From Ditylenchus dipsaci (lineage: Eukaryota > Nematoda > Chromadorea > Rhabditida > Anguinidae): DNA of 64,000 nt. Shown here one piece after another: positions 10,265 to 23,085 of this stretch. The translations under genes were made by a program, and so were the position numbers. Location: contig SADC01000842.1 in the NCBI GenBank assembly GCA_004194705.1, positions 124,001 to 188,000 on the forward strand, written 5' to 3'. The notes under the pieces were generated by a model that saw only the letters and a program-made list of their open reading frames with translations, was not told the DNA's origin and searched no databases. Positions within the stretch are counted from its first letter, which is position 1, and each line of letters opens with the position of its first letter.

Positions 10265-11315
10265 TCAAACTTTTCCATTGTATTGTTTTTTTTGTCGGGT
10301 GGTTATCTTAGATGTGTGTTTTTACTTTTTTTACCCCCTCGAACCGGGTAAAAACATAATTCGAGAAGAGTACACGACTTTAATTCAGTTTCATATTCTT
10401 TGAAAAATCTAAGAATATGAAAATGCAACTTCACATTGTTTTTATTATAGAAGAGGATTATGGACTACTACGGGTTGATAAGTGTACGTGTTGGGTTTTA
10501 CGAGTTGGAACATACATGAGTTGGGTTTTCACCGTATAGAGCCGATAGCTATGCGTGGTTTGTGAGATGAGAGCAGTTGGAAATTCTGATATTCTTCACT
10601 TCATCACAGCTGCTGTACTATATACGTTTTATTTACCCTTGCAATCAACCGAACCCCTTGATCATGCATTAAGGAGCAAACATATCAACATGTATGAGTT
10701 TGTCCTGGCATACGCTGACCAACTTTGCGCCTAAGCACAAACTAAAATAAACATAATGAATAATTGCTTGAAATGTGGGGGACGCGAATCACAATCAGCG
10801 CGAGTTGGATTTTTACCGGAAATAGGGCTATTTTCGGTTCGCACTTTTTCACGCACTCCTTTTTGAACCGCACTCACTAATGGGTTAAAAGAGGACAGAC
10901 TTTAGGCGGGGGGGGGGGGGGTGGTTTTATTTTGACTAGAAAATGGAACTTCGAAAGCTTAAGTTTATTTGATTTTTATTTTAACCCCTTGTTTTTTTTC
11001 ACACCGATCTAAATTAGCATGAATCTATCCGATAAAAAACATCAGATTAAAGATTCGAAATAATTTTTTTTTTCGAAAAAATTTTTCCTGGCCAACTGGT
11101 TTAATCAGGAGGGTCCTGGTAGTTTTCGGACCTGTTTCAGAACTCACATTTTATCGGTGCTCTAGTAAATATGAGTATTTACAAGTTTATACTCAAAATG
11201 ACATTAGAAAGCAGATCTACATTTTGAGTATAACGAGGTTGTATATGACTGTGCTTGCAAAATTTACGAAAAAAAAAAAAAACTCCAGGCTTTGTCCAGG
11301 CTTTCGAAAAATTAC
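10265..11315. other. Intergenic, no gene recognised
   Basis: AT-rich DNA. It includes a G-run of about 14 at 10906-10920 and a short hairpin at 11180-11233 (TTTATACTCAAAATG mirrored by CATTTTGAGTATAA). No supported coding region. Confidence 0.5.
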
Positions 11316-11573
11316 GGAGCTTCTTAAAGAACCATTGCACCTGTTTTAAATTGTCCCCGCCAATTCAAATTTTTTGCCTAATCATTCAACTTCTGTACGG
11401 ATTTTTCAACTTGGTTTCTAACAAAACTATACCTAAAATTAAATTCTAGGCCTTGTTTTGTTAGAAACAAGCTGAAAAATCCATACAGAAGTTGAATAAT
11501 TAGGCAAAAAACATTTGAATTGGCGGGGAATTTGATTTGGGGGACAATTCAAACAGGCGGCAATGGCCCTTTA
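11316..11573. repeat. TTAA-flanked MITE, copy 1 of family F
   Basis: TTAAAGAACCATTGC at the left is mirrored by GCAATGGCCCTTTAA at the right. The inner arms TCCCCGCCAATTCAAATTTT and CTTGGTTTCTAACAAAAC are also mirrored. A related copy lies at 13625-13872. TTAA ends are typical of piggyBac-type insertions. Confidence 0.75.
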
Positions 11574-11955
11574 AATCAAGCTTGCAAAATTCTTTTTCTA
11601 ATCAAAATACCTCCTCCCTAAGGTAAATACGAGGCAAGATTCTGTTTTTTCTTTCGTAGCCATGCATTTGTAGCTTTGCAGCTACAAATTTTTATATCCT
11701 ACCGAAACACAATCACAAATCTTTACTTTCAAAATTTTGTTAGAACAAATATGATACTTTTAAAAGCGACTAAAAATTGACAAAAGACAACAAAAACAAA
11801 GTCTAACACGTAAGATCTCTGAGTCAAGATATTGACCAAACAAATGAAATTCGGCACGAAAATGGATGGACAAATGCACAATGGAAGGATATGAAGTGGC
11901 AATCAATAGCAACAATGTTTATTTTAGAAGGTTAATTGAGCTTAGGAGTTATTTT

Positions 11956-14900
11956 TTACGTTATTTTCTTTTCCACAGGCAAGACTAACAGCAGTTTTTG
12001 GGCAAACAATGTGACCTCATCTGCAAAAGGAGAGAATATTATTGAGTTAAACGTTATAGTAAGTCAGTTTACCCATGATTACATCGACTATGCGAATCTT
12101 TCCCTGCAGGAAGACGAACAAAAAGTAGGCCGGAAGTCCAGTCATCATTATCCCAATTCAATTGCAGTGTCCATGGGAGCTTGATAAATTGGGAAAACTA
12201 CTAAGAATATGCAACCAATCAGGAAGACGATTGGGAAAAACAAGTTGACCTGCAGAGGTCGTGGATAATCCCTTGGTGGTTGTTTCACCCTGAAAGTTGA
12301 CGATCATAACTTAATTTTAAAGTGTGAATATGGTGACTACCTCAACCACAGCAATCCAACTGTAGCAATCCGATGGCCACCCAGTTAACAATTTGGACAT
12401 AGTTGATGAGTGTGTATATCTGAACGAAGATACTTCTTCACATTTAAACACGAATAAACGATTTTAATATACGTTGTCTGAAAGAAAGAGATAGAGCATG
12501 CTGAGAAAAGCCTGAAGTTGCATATTTATGGCAGGGAGAGACAAAAACAAAATAATACCGTGAACAAGACGGCTGGCATAGGAGTCATCCAATATGGGTT
12601 GATGTAGCTGAGCACACTTGGCATGTGGTGGTTTCTTCCGGCAACAAAAAATAACCTACAATAGTTTTATTTATTTTTTTTGTTCTAAATACAACTGTAT
12701 ATCTACCTGGAAGAGGTCAACATAACACCATTGACGGTGCCAAAGCAAGATCTAAAAATTGCCATGTTTAAGAAAGCAGCGATTTAAAAAATGCAGTACC
12801 AGCAACCAGAATGGGCATGATAAATGAAAATCTCCCGTAAAATTTGTCTGCAAAAGTTACCTAAATTAAATTATTGTATACACTTATTAAACAGGCAATT
12901 TTTTACAGCAATGGCTTTAGAATTGAGTAGCTCTTCAGGGGAAGTGCCAGCATAGAAAGCAACATTGACCAACCCGTAGACAACTGTGCAGATGGTGCAG
13001 CTAATGAAAATGGCACGTGGCAAGTCTCTAAAGAAGCGTTGTCACAATTTGTCGAAGAATGGATTCGAGCCTACCTTGTAGGATTGATCATCTCCTCAGT
13101 TATGAAGTTCAAATAATTCCAGCCGTTGTAGGCCCAAAGTCCAGAGTAGAATGCAAGCGCAAGACTTCCAGCTCCAATTGAGGTACGTCAAACATGTCTT
13201 CAAAGGAGTCTCGGTATGCTACAAATATTTATGAAATTTTCGGTCATCTGCAAAACAGCTTACGATCTCCAATGGCAATCAAAATAAGGCCGGTTCCAAT
13301 GATCAACGCCAAAGCTGCCAATTTTGTGATTGTGAATACTAAAAATCACTTTCAAAATCAATCAAAAATACTAGAAACCATCAACAATGCTGTGTTTTTG
13401 AATTTCATTCCTTAAAGGACCATAGGCGTCGCCGACAACGAGAATTTCAAATGTTTGAATTCGCGCGGGACAATTCTCTTCCTCTCGCACTGTACTCTTT
13501 TGAGTCATTCGAAGCAAGTCAAAGAGTACTGTGCGAGACGAAAGAGAACTGTCCTGCGCGAATTCAAACATTTGAAATTCTCGTTGTCGGCGATGGCTAT
13601 GGTCCTTAACTGTTTTTCGTATGTTTTATTTTAAGGGGTCTGCTTGCCTAAGGCAAAATTTGTCTCCGCCAATTCGAAAAATTCTTCCGCGTCATTGAAC
13701 TTCTGCAAGTATGTTTCAACTTGGTTTCTAACAAAACTTTACTTAAAATTGAATTCTAGGCCTTGTTTTGTTAGAAACCAAGCTGAAAAATCTGTATATA
13801 AGTTCAAGGATTCGGAAAATTTTTTTGAATTGGCGGGGACAAATTGCAAAACAGGTGAGTATGCCCGCTTAAAAAAATTGACACATGGTAGGTTAGCGCC
13901 TGTTAGGAAGGGCTCAAACGTGTGTTCCAAACTGATCAAACTGCACTAAAAGCGCAAATTTGAAATAGCGTACATAATTACAATGCTCTGCAATTGAAGT
14001 GCGTCCTAAAAAGTCTGAATTTCGCCACTAAATTTCTTTTTTCCACTGTTCTTTTAATTGCACTGTAATATTTCAAATTTTGTTTGAACAAAATTGTAGC
14101 CTTGAATTTCGGTTTTCTAATAAGCTATCAAGCTATCTCAATTTGAGATTCTTTGAGATTCTCAAAGAATTGAGGAATGGAAAGAATGCAAGGTTTTCAA
14201 AAAAAATTACTTTGAAAATTTCATTTTTAGAACCCTTAGATATTTACATTTGGTTAATCATCTTTTCTGTGGCAAATTTACTTTTTTTTGTAGCAAAAAT
14301 GTTTTTTTGTGGCAAATTTTCTTTGTAGCTAATTACTTTTTTTGTGGCAAATTTACTTTTTTTTGTAGCAAAAATGTTTTTTTGTGGCAAATTTTCTTTG
14401 TAGCTAATTTACTTTTTTTGTGGCAAATTTACTTTTTTTGTAGCAAAAATGTTTTTTGTGGCAAATTTTCTTTGTAGCTAATTTACTTTTTTGTGGCAAA
14501 TTTACTTTTTTTGCGGCAAATTTATTTTGTAGCAAACTTACTTTTTTTATGGCAAATTCACTTTTTTTGTAGCAAATTTATTTTTTCTGTAGCAAGTTTA
14601 CTCTTTTTTGTAGCAAATCCGATTTTCGTCTGTAGCACTTATACTTGAGCTAGTGTGCTCATTTATTTATTCTAAATTATCAAAATTTGTATTCTGAGTC
14701 TATGAAAGACTTTGACTTCATAAAAGACAGGTGAATTAATTGATGGTAAAACCGCTGGGCTCTAGATCTAATCTAACATACACACACTTGGCACTCTCTC
14801 GGCTGCTTCATTACTCAACAACCTCTGATGGATAAGTATTGAAAATGCGCAAGCTTACCGAATTCACCATAAATACAATGGACGATGATAATTCCATCAA

Positions 14901-17900
14901 CTTAGCCACATTTTGCTCCACCACTTTGAGAAGAGCAACACTTCAGTCCGTAAATTTGGATCTTAAAGGGCTTTTTCTTGTGAAGAAAAGAGTGTTGGCG
15001 GAAATAGCCGGGTAAAAGTGGGATCTTTTGCCAACTTCCTATGATCTATCAGGAATTTGCAATTTTCGAGTGCTGAACCAAACCGAAATTCTCGGTTCGG
15101 CTTTCTTGAAAAGCTGTTTTGGTCAAAAAAGACTGAAAACGATACGCGGATTAAGTGTATCGACATATGTATATATATTTCTGAAGTTTTTAGACATAAA
15201 TAAGCACACTAGCTCAAGTTCAAGTGCTACAGACGAAAATCGGATTTGCTACAAAAAAAAGTAAATTTGCCACAAACAAAAGTAAATTTGCTACTAAAAA
15301 AGGATATAGACGTTTCCCCAAAATGAAACTTTTTCATTTTGGGGAAACGTTTCCCCAAAATGAAACTCAAAAGAGTAAAATATCTCTAAGGGTATATATG
15401 GAGATACTTATTTAGACATATCAAGGGTATTTGGCTGAATGTGATGGCCAAAGTCCAGCATATTCCACATTGCAAGGGTCAGGGGTTAACACATGTATGC
15501 ACGCTTATCCCTTGCAATGTGGAGTGTGCTGGTCTTTGGCGCGAAGCGGCAAATACCCTTAATATGTCTAAATAAGTATCTCCATATATACCCTTAGAGA
15601 TATTTTACTCTTTTGAGTTTCATTTTGGGGAAACGTTTCCCAAAATGAAAAAAGTTTCATTTTGGGGAAACGTCTATGCACCCTAAAAAGTAAATTTGCC
15701 CCAAAAAGTTAATTAGCTACAAAGAAAATTTGCCACAAAAAAAATTTTTGCTACAAAAAAAGTAAATTTGCCACAGAAAAATGATTAACTTTTACATTTC
15801 TCAATTTTTTCAGCAGAGCTTTCTAGCTCATTGGAAAGCCAAGATCCAGGGCGACATGATAAACAAACAAATTAAAAAATTACAACAAAATCGAAAGAAA
15901 ATGTCAAAATAAAATTTACTGGTCAAATTTAGACTTTTGAGGGCGCAATTCAATTTGAGCCATTACAATATGTACCCAATTTTATGCATTCTTGCTGAAA
16001 GACAAGATAATTACGTTTTGTATCCATGAGACAAATTTGACATTGATACAGTTGATCAAGCAAAGCAGAACTTGAAAAAAAAATATTTTAGACCAAAAAT
16101 TGTCTAAATCTTACTTATAACACAGCAGCTAACAACTGAGGAGCAAGGAATGGCAGGTTGCAGTAAGGGTAGAACGGCTGAAGAATATATGTGGCGAAAG
16201 TAATGGCAACTGCAGTAATTGTACACGGCCTGTAAATAATTTTTGTTATATCCTAGTTTCTTGAGATAAAGGAATAAAAAAGGTGACCAACCTGACAATT
16301 ACACACTCAATCCAAAGCCTCAGAAATCCATCAAGGGACCAAAGGCAGTGAGCACATAGGCGTAATCACCTCCAGATTGACGGATGAATGTGCCGAGCTC
16401 CGCCTGAAAGTGCAAAATGGTGAAGAAACTTTTTTTTTGTGTTTAACTTTACATAGCAATAAGCTCCGATGGCAGAGAATCCACCGCAAATGATCCAAAC
16501 AACCAAAGAAAGACCAACAGAAAGAGTGTCTGCAAATTTATTGAAGTTATGTTTGTAGTTATCGATTTTTTATTTAATTTGCAAAAATTTATTAAATTCT
16601 TTCAATATTTTAAGCGCTAAAATTATGCTTTGGCGACTGCTAATATACAGGATCTTTCGAGAAATTCGCCAAGCTTTGAAACAAATATATTTTATTTTCT
16701 AGGGTAAGTTTTCCTTTTCTTACCGACAATATATGCTTGGTATATGATGAGAACTTTTCTCAGGCAAGTTTTCTCTCAATTTGTAGCTTATCTCATTGGC
16801 TACAAATTGAGGTATAACTTGCCTGAGAAAAGTTTTCAAAACTGGGTCAAAAACGCAATGCCACAAACACGATTTTGAACGAGGGTGGGGGGCGCTTTTT
16901 AGGAATACGGTAATAGAATACAAATACAAAATAGAAGAAAATAATCTGCTAGAATATGAGTAGAGTGTAAATTCGGTAGATTGCTTTTTTGAGTTATAAT
17001 GAAAATGTTTGAGAAAAAGGATCCTTTAGAATGAAAAAAATTTCAGTAATTTTCATTGACACTTTGATAAATCAAAAGTTCACTTTCATGCACTCCTTTA
17101 GGTGATATGAAGATTCCAGAGCCAATAATGCACCCAACATGACCATGACTCCATCGAACAAGGTCAGACTGGGCTTTAGCCCACCTTCTTCTGCACTTTC
17201 CTGGAAAATGAATGTTTCTGGAATTATGCAAAATTTTATTATGGTATATGAATTTTTCTTTGTATGCGGTTGATGTAGGGCTGGTTGAATGGTAATTACC
17301 CGGGTAATTACGGGGTAATTCCCGGGTAATTACCCGGAAAGTATTTCTCCGGAGAATTACCCAACCCTAGGTTGATGCGCATTTTTCACTAATTTGTAAA
17401 TCATGTTTCAATGATTTAAGTGTTTTTATGTGCTTAAAACATAAAAAAAAGTCATTTTCTGACATTTTTTCACTCGTAAATGGAATCTTTGAAAAATGTT
17501 TTTGATCAAAAAATGATTTTGCCTTGAGGGACCAAAGTAAACCATCTTATATAAGAGTATTCCACCTTGTTATGGTCACTGGATCGAGACAAAAAGAGCC
17601 TCTATATGCATTTTATGATCAATAGTACTTCTCGCAATCATGTCTAGGATAAGTGACTGCGCGCATCTCTAACTCTCATGCCCGTTGGGGCTTGGAGTTG
17701 AGATGCGCACACCCACATACCCTAGACACAAATCACTCGAAAGGGACTATGGATTCATAGAAAATGTATGCATACCAGAGTTTCTTCATGCAGTAGGCCC
17801 AGTTAACAAGACTGTGTTCAAATTCCATCTTTTTGGGGTGTCCAGGTACGCTTTTAGGTTGGAAGTGCGTTGAGAGACCGAGGCAAAAAGTCAAATTTTG

Positions 17901-18410
17901 GTCAAAAAGTTTTTTTTCCAAAAAAATCCATTTTTATGTGAAAAAGTGTCAGAAAATAACATTTTTTATCGTTTTAAGGATATGAAAACTACTTAAGAGT
18001 CATTTGAACATGATTTACAAATTAGTGAAAATGCGCCCTAAGTAAATAATTGCTGATATAAAGGCAACATTGCCCTTGCTGAGTGACAAGTGCTATAGAA
18101 AAAGCTCAGGAAGTGGGGATACCGAGTAAACACTTGAAGAACAAAACAACAAGTAGTAATAGTCTTCATAAATGTTCGTGACAGGTTTACACAAATAAAC
18201 TTTAAAAGGTTAAAAACATATTTGGAAGGTAATTTCAATTTAAGAATTAATCATAATTCAGTATAACAAGAATTAAAATGCAAATCATAATACAAACCTC
18301 ACTGTCCTCCTTCTCGATTGTGGTGATTGGTAGACTGGCTTGTTCAGCTCTTTTGTCTCCTCCGAGTCCAGTCTCAGCGACATTACTGCCAATGACTTCT
18401 GATGTTAAAG
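11956..18410 (-). CDS. SLC7 heteromeric amino-acid transporter light chain (LAT/y+LAT type)
   Basis: About 16 exons, minus strand: 18298-~18410 (tentative N-terminus), 17094-17200, 16453-16529, 16292-16403, 16115-16229, 14859-14900, 13264-13338, 13075-13218, 12907-13027, 12800-12860, 12707-12751, 12559-12655, 12473-12511, 12341-12419, 12073-12289 and 11956-12020. The family exchanges amino acids across the plasma membrane as the 12-helix partner of a 4F2hc-type heavy chain. Motifs in order: [15 protein letters not shown] (helix 1), [46 protein letters not shown] (its Cys matches the heavy-chain disulfide), [48 protein letters not shown] and a C-terminal [10 protein letters not shown]. At least seven one-base losses break the frame. 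Splice phases otherwise agree. Introns are mostly 45-60 nt; the long ones carry repeats. Confidence 0.92.
13412..13609. repeat. TTAA-flanked palindromic MITE, family A copy 1 (SLC7 intron)
   Basis: TTAA then AGGACCATAGGCGTCGCC, mirrored by a GGCGATGGCTATGGTCC end before TTAA. The inner arms (GAATTTCAAATGTTTGAATT, CGCACTGTACTCTTT) mirror around a short centre at about 13510. A second copy is at 55216-55400. No coding capacity. Confidence 0.8.
13625..13872. repeat. MITE, copy 2 of family F (SLC7 intron)
   Basis: It shares GTTTCTAACAAAACTTTACT and GCCTTGTTTTGTTAGAAACC with the copy at 11.3-11.6 kb, in the same mirrored arrangement. Both ends fall near TTAA. Confidence 0.7.
14252..15790. repeat. 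Foldback arms with GCAAATTTAC minisatellite, bracketing an SLC7 exon
   Basis: The left arm starts GGTTAATCATCTTTTCTGTG and the right arm ends AGAAAAATGATTAAC. Between them are many units of TGTGGCAAATTTACTTTTTT and TGTAGCAAA in the left arm and their mirrors in the right arm. The inner boundaries also mirror: CTTGAGCTAGTGTGCTCATT (14645-14664) against ATAAATAAGCACACTAGCTC (15196-15215). The roughly 530 bp between the inner boundaries contains the 42-nt SLC7 exon 14859-14900. A second palindrome (15311-15673) is inserted in the right arm. Confidence 0.75.
15311..15673. repeat. Palindromic MITE nested in a foldback arm
   Basis: GACGTTTCCCCAAAATGAAA at the start is mirrored by TTTCATTTTGGGGAAACGTC at the end. 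The inner arms (AGAGTAAAATATCTCTAAGG, TATTTAGACATATC) mirror as well. The centre (TTGCAATGTGGAGTGTGCTG) recurs as a fragment at 39.77 kb. Confidence 0.85.
16735..16835. repeat. Short hairpin in SLC7 intron
   Basis: AAAACTTTTCTCAGGCAAGTT-like sequence, then CTCAATTTGTAGC, is mirrored by GCTACAAATTGAG and AACTTGCCTGAGAAAAGTTT around a centre near 16790. It looks like a small MITE remnant. Confidence 0.6.
17375..18035. repeat. Dispersed repeat family B, longest copy (SLC7 intron)
   Basis: Its ends are loosely mirrored. The left has TTTTATGTGCTTAAAAC and GCCTTGAGGGACCAAAG; the right has ACCGAGGCAAAAAG and GTTTTAAGGATATGAAAAC. The middle carries the GAGATGCGCACACCCACATA core in both orientations (about 17660 and 17699). 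Copies also lie at 25975-26500, 33080-33340 and 63300-63430. Just left of it, 17280-17370 is a short palindromic TAATTACCCGGGTAATT run. Confidence 0.7.
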
Positions 18411-18744
18411 CACTCACAAGCGAGTGCCTGATCTTTCCTCCTCTTTCTTATAGGCAGCTGATAACTTGGAAAACAGCAATTGAAGCCTAAAATAGCAGTT
18501 TGTAATTTTTGTCAAGAAAACTAAATGAAATGCATATGACACAGAAGAACTAGCAATAAAAACGATAATAAAAGGAAGAATAAAGAAGATCTGCTGAATA
18601 AACATTACAAATATTGTTAGCTGGTTGATGTATAAGTGCAAATTTTCAGATTTCCTTATTAACAGATTTAATGTTAAGCCATAATAGAAAATAGAATAAG
18701 TCCAGCGCAAATGTTCTATAAAGGTCCAGGGGGTTTATTTTACC

Positions 18745-18910
18745 TTATACCGTTTTTTTTCTAATAAAGCGGCGCCCTCCCCCTCCCCCCTCTATTTTTT
18801 GACTAGGGTTTCAAAGTTAAGTCTATTTTTGATTGACGATTTGTCATTTTCGTGAGTTTGAAAATAGAGCGGGATACCGCTCTATCAGAAGAAATATTAT
18901 AAGTTATTTA
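18745..18910. repeat. Family G element (related to 46438-46582)
   Basis: It starts TACCTTATACCG then CTAATAAAGCGGC and contains CTATTTTTGATTGACGATTTG, which recurs in 46438-46582. It ends with GAGCGGGATACCGCTC. A diverged non-autonomous element is likely. Confidence 0.55.
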
Positions 18911-20204
18911 CCTTTAAAAGGGTAACTTTTATTGCATGCAGGTTCCCCCCCCCCCTTTTCCATGAACTTTTCAAAGTCTATTTACTACAATTGCATTTCC
19001 TGGCACAAATGTTGCCGCAGTTAGCTTCGCCTCTAAAAATTAACCTTTCAGGTCATAGATCCTTTGAAACGCATATATAAATTGAAAGTCATCAAACCGT
19101 AGTCATTCACATGATAATTTGGCGATACAGTCATGCGCCCTCAACATCAGAAAATTTATTTTAGTAAATGACTAAAAGTACTGGAGATGGGTATACAAAA
19201 GGTTTGTAAATTTCTATGTCCAAGTACACTCACAGGAATGCAATATATTTTTTGAAAGAGATTTAAAACTGCCTATTTTTCTCTGAAAACTGCCTAGTTT
19301 TTGCTGAAAATTGCATAGTTTTTTACTTTTTGCTATAAAAAGCTGGAAAGTGCCTAGATTTTTAAAATTTAATCAAACTTCAATTTCCGTAGCTAATGTG
19401 CTTGCAAAATTAAGCAAACGAACAAAACTAGGCCTTTGTCAGCAAAAACGAGGCAGTTTAGTCAAAACTAGGCAGATTCAATATTTATCAAAAAATTTAT
19501 TAAAAAATCGTATTTTCAAATGTAAAGAAAAGACCCAGAAAAACTCTAAAAATGTTAATTTGATGAAATGCGACTAGATTTTGCAAAAAATTACTTTTGA
19601 GAAAGCGAATAGAGCTAGCCTTCCATGAACGGCCCTAAGACTCGGTCTCTTCAGCGGCTCATTCATAGACGGCTAACTGTATTTGAAATTTGAAAATAAT
19701 GTCCTAAACTAGAGGAGTAGGTATTTTCCCCGGAAAGCATTGATGGTAAATGACCTTTCAGGTCAAACAACCTTTGAGACGTATATAAAAATTGAAAGTC
19801 GTAGTCCTCATTATCAAAATTTTGGCGAAAAAGCAAGAAATCTTTTTACTTTTTTTAATAAGATGGGAAATTAAAAAAAAAGACAATGCCTACTACAGTC
19901 GGGTCTTGATATGAAGCCACTACAAAAAACTCCCTGCCTTATTTACCAGTCTGCTCCCAGACTTATTTCTACGATACTTTAAAAACAAATAACAGCAACA
20001 AAATTTCTAAATTAGAGAGTACTTTGTAAGATTGGAAAAGCTAGAGATGTCCTAAGTCAAAGATTATATTGTATAAGCCAATGTTTGGTACAATACTGAT
20101 AAAAAAAATCATCCATTTTGTTTTTATATATAAGAGACTTGGTCAAGGCGAGTCAAGTCAAGTCAAATTATATAACTGCATCTTACGGAGTCAGTAAAAG
20201 CAGG
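18911..20204. other. No gene recognised
   Basis: AT-rich sequence. It includes a repeated CTGCCTAGTTTTT-type stretch near 19270-19450 and two similar AATTGAAAGTC segments at 19080 and 19790, suggesting diverged dispersed repeats. No coding motif. Confidence 0.45.
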
Positions 20205-20690
20205 CCTTAAAGGGACATAAAGTCAAGGAGGGGACCAGCAATTTTTTTGAATCCTTCTATTTTTCACTCGTTTTGCGTCAAATCTAATATAGATGACCTT
20301 ACCGTATTTTCTCTATTAAACGGGCCCTCTCTAATAAACGGGCCCCTTCCACTTTGAGGAATTATATCTCAGCCCAGAGTAAATATCTTGCTTATCTGTT
20401 TACTGCGTTTCTTAACTCTCACGAGATTTACCGATTCCACTTTTTAGATTTTGGTTGAGCGCCCGAAAATTTCGAGATCGACCTCAAAATTTCCGATTTC
20501 CTAGGGTTGAAAAATAAACGGGCTGCCCGTTTAATAGAGAAAATACGGTATAATACTTTTAAAACTAGGCAGAAAACTTTAAAAAAATCAGGAAGAGAAC
20601 GCATACAAAAGATGTTCGAGAAAGAAAAAAACTGCTGATCCCCGCTTTTTCTCCGTGTCGCGCATGGGCATGCTCCTTTAAACAATAAAT
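20205..20690. repeat. TTAA-flanked element (family H) with a family C MITE nested inside
   Basis: The outer ends are CCTTAAAGGGACATAAAG and GGCATGCTCCTTTAA. Outer inner-arm motifs are GGGGACCAGCAATTTTTT and its mirror AAAAACTGCTGATCCCC. From 20303 to 20552 a complete family C element is inserted (CCGTATTTTCTCTATTAAAC ... GTTTAATAGAGAAAATACGG). Other family H copies are at 36700-36960 and 38908-39110. Confidence 0.75.
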
Positions 20691-20759
20691 AAAAAAATCG
20701 ATACATTTGCATAAAACAAGTCAAAATATGTCTAGTCTCTCAAGCAAACAGTTCAAAAA

Positions 20760-22789
20760 ATAATCTATTTTTTCATCATCATCGCCAGTGCTCCAACCAC
20801 TGAGACTCAAAAAGAATGTTTTGTGCAGCCTATTGGTTTGGTTTTATCCAACCATAAAGTTCTACAAGTACTACCATCCCAATCAAAGTAGCCAAATGAA
20901 TTTTATAATGGCCAAAGCCATCTCACATTGCCATTCCTACCAATATTGCATCATGTTAGCCAGTGCAAAAGGCAGCTCCAACAAAAGCCACAAAAATAAC
21001 ATCAACTTTTTTTCTCTAGCTTTTTCTAAAAAAGACTCCACTCATCCAAATCTGTTGAAAGCCGCCTTCCAAAAAGTGGTCAAGTCTGCTACCACTCGAT
21101 AATAATTAATTCCCAGCCAGCAATAGGGGCTGAATTAAACAAAGAAGAGGAAGAGCAGAGAAGGGTGTTCATTCTCTATTTTGTGTTGTCCCCTCCTTTC
21201 TCTGGCGGGCATATGTGTGTGTATTGCTGATTTGGAGGCCAATTTTACAGCAGAGATAACCCTTCTGTGTGCATTCCTATTTTGGGCAAATAGTGGCTAG
21301 TTAGCTTGCTTGAAAGCTACTGATTAAAATTAGTCTGTAAATCAGCTTTTGATAATACTTTTAGAAGAATGTATGTTTGGTCATAAAGAATGGTTGACAG
21401 ATTTTTAAGTGTGATAGTTAGTACCAGATGTAGAAATGGTTCTTTTTAAAAATATTTGTGCTTTTTGAGACTTAAAATAATTTTTCAATTTAAAGTCAAA
21501 TAATTATCAAACCGAAATGGCGATAAGCTCAAGATAAAATGATACTTTTACATAGAAAATGCTAAAAATGTCCTTCTTGTCCAAATGACTTTTCTCAAAA
21601 GTTTTCATTTTTACCTCGGTTCAAAATGATATTGGGTGCAATAATGGGCAGCTAGCTCACAATATGTGGAAGAGTTATAAGTAAAACAAAAAATTCGGCT
21701 TAGTAGACCAAGGCGTAAAACCATCCTACCAGTAAAATAAGACCAAAAATTTGCTGGTACCTGGGTGACAGTCGTTTTGTTGGTGCTGCCGGTCCTTTAA
21801 AATAAAACGATTCACGAAAGCTTTCTACGACAGCTTAAAAACAATAAGTAACAACAAAATTTTTGCTTCAGTTCTTTAGGGCAGAAAAAAAAATATATGG
21901 GAAGAGAAGTACTGCTTCATTATTAGGATGTCCAAAAAACAAAAAGATGATCACTGTTTCTGGCTAATGGAAAGTCATCTTGTATAATCTCCATTACACC
22001 ACTGCTAGCAAAAGAGCAAAGACATGTAATTTGGATTGAGGAGGAGTAAAGGTCACAACATCATCTTCCACTCATTTATTTGCATGTGTGTGCATATATA
22101 ATAATGATTTTGTGCCGAGCCAGAAGAACTAAGACAGATATCACGCTGAGAAGAACACCTAATGCACAAGATAGGGAAGGCATGAGACACGAGATTGCTG
22201 CTACTGTCCACCTTGTATGATGGTTGTAAGTGATAGTTAGTGCAACAACCAAAAGTGTACTTTTGAAGAGAATACAAAACACAAAGTATTAAACGAAAAT
22301 GCACTGCTAAACTTATCGCACACTCTCAAATCAATAAGTTGACATAAACAGATATATTTTGAATGAATAACAGTGTTTTTCCGCTGCCGGCACTGCCTTA
22401 ATTTCTTGGATCAACGTTTTTGAGCCAATTTTGGCCCAAATCTAATAAAATAAAATGTTCGCTCAATTTTCGATTGAAAATACCATGCCCTCTAAATTTC
22501 TCTTTGAATTCTCCATAATAGTTATTTAGAACTATAAATTAAATAATTATGCACTATCCTTCAATAAGCGCCGGCCACAAATTTTTCAGGAACAACACTG
22601 CAAATAACGAAAAACAGCAATGCAAAACTGCTTCGGGATATAGACTTTTAACTTTGAGGTCGCGGCTTATCAGAGTCTGGTAGGTAATTAAAAAGGAAGT
22701 ACAATAATATGAAATTAAAGCTATGAAAATTGGTCAAATAATAGGAACAAATAATAAAGCATTAAAATGTATAATCAAAGAACTTGCCA
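20760..22789. other. Unassigned region with two weak reading frames
   Basis: A plus-strand frame at 20788-21102 (104 codons) has no recognisable motif. On the minus strand, 22076-22282 encodes two adjacent hydrophobic stretches (STLLVVALTITY and LSCALGVLLSVISVLVLL). It could be an exon of a membrane protein, but I see no convincing splice context. Neither is called as a gene. Confidence 0.3.
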
Positions 22790-22794
22790 AGCTT

Positions 22795-23085
22795 TTTATT
22801 TTTTGTCTGACTTTCGGGGGTTAGGCACTATTTTGCAGCGTCAAGTCAAAAACCCAAAATCGACGAAATCGACGCCGCCGACGTCGATCGGCGTCGTGCG
22901 CATTTAGGCCATTTCAGAAAATCTTAGAGAAATCGTGCAAATTTTGACTGAGATTTTGCAAAACGCTACAAAATCTGACTCAGATTTTGTAGCGCCGCAA
23001 ATTTCGGCGTTTTTGGGGCTACACATTTTAAGATGCTGCAAAATAGTGCCTACCTCTCTTAAAGTCAGATAAAAAATAAAATGTT
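22795..23085. repeat. Foldback element
   Basis: TTTTTGTCTGACTTTCGGGG (22802-22821), then GCACTATTTTGCAGC, is mirrored by GCTGCAAAATAGTGCC and CTTAAAGTCAGATAAAAAAT at 23032-23077. The centre holds smaller mirrored pieces (GCTACAAAATCTGACTCAGA). Confidence 0.7.

Noticed and set aside
11936..12184. An 82-codon plus-strand frame
   Set aside because: Antisense to the last two SLC7 exons, which have strong family motifs on the minus strand.
9401..18410. Programmed ribosomal frameshifting as the cause of the frame breaks
   Set aside because: The break contexts share no heptameric slippery site or downstream structure, and many occur in one protein; kept only as a testable alternative.
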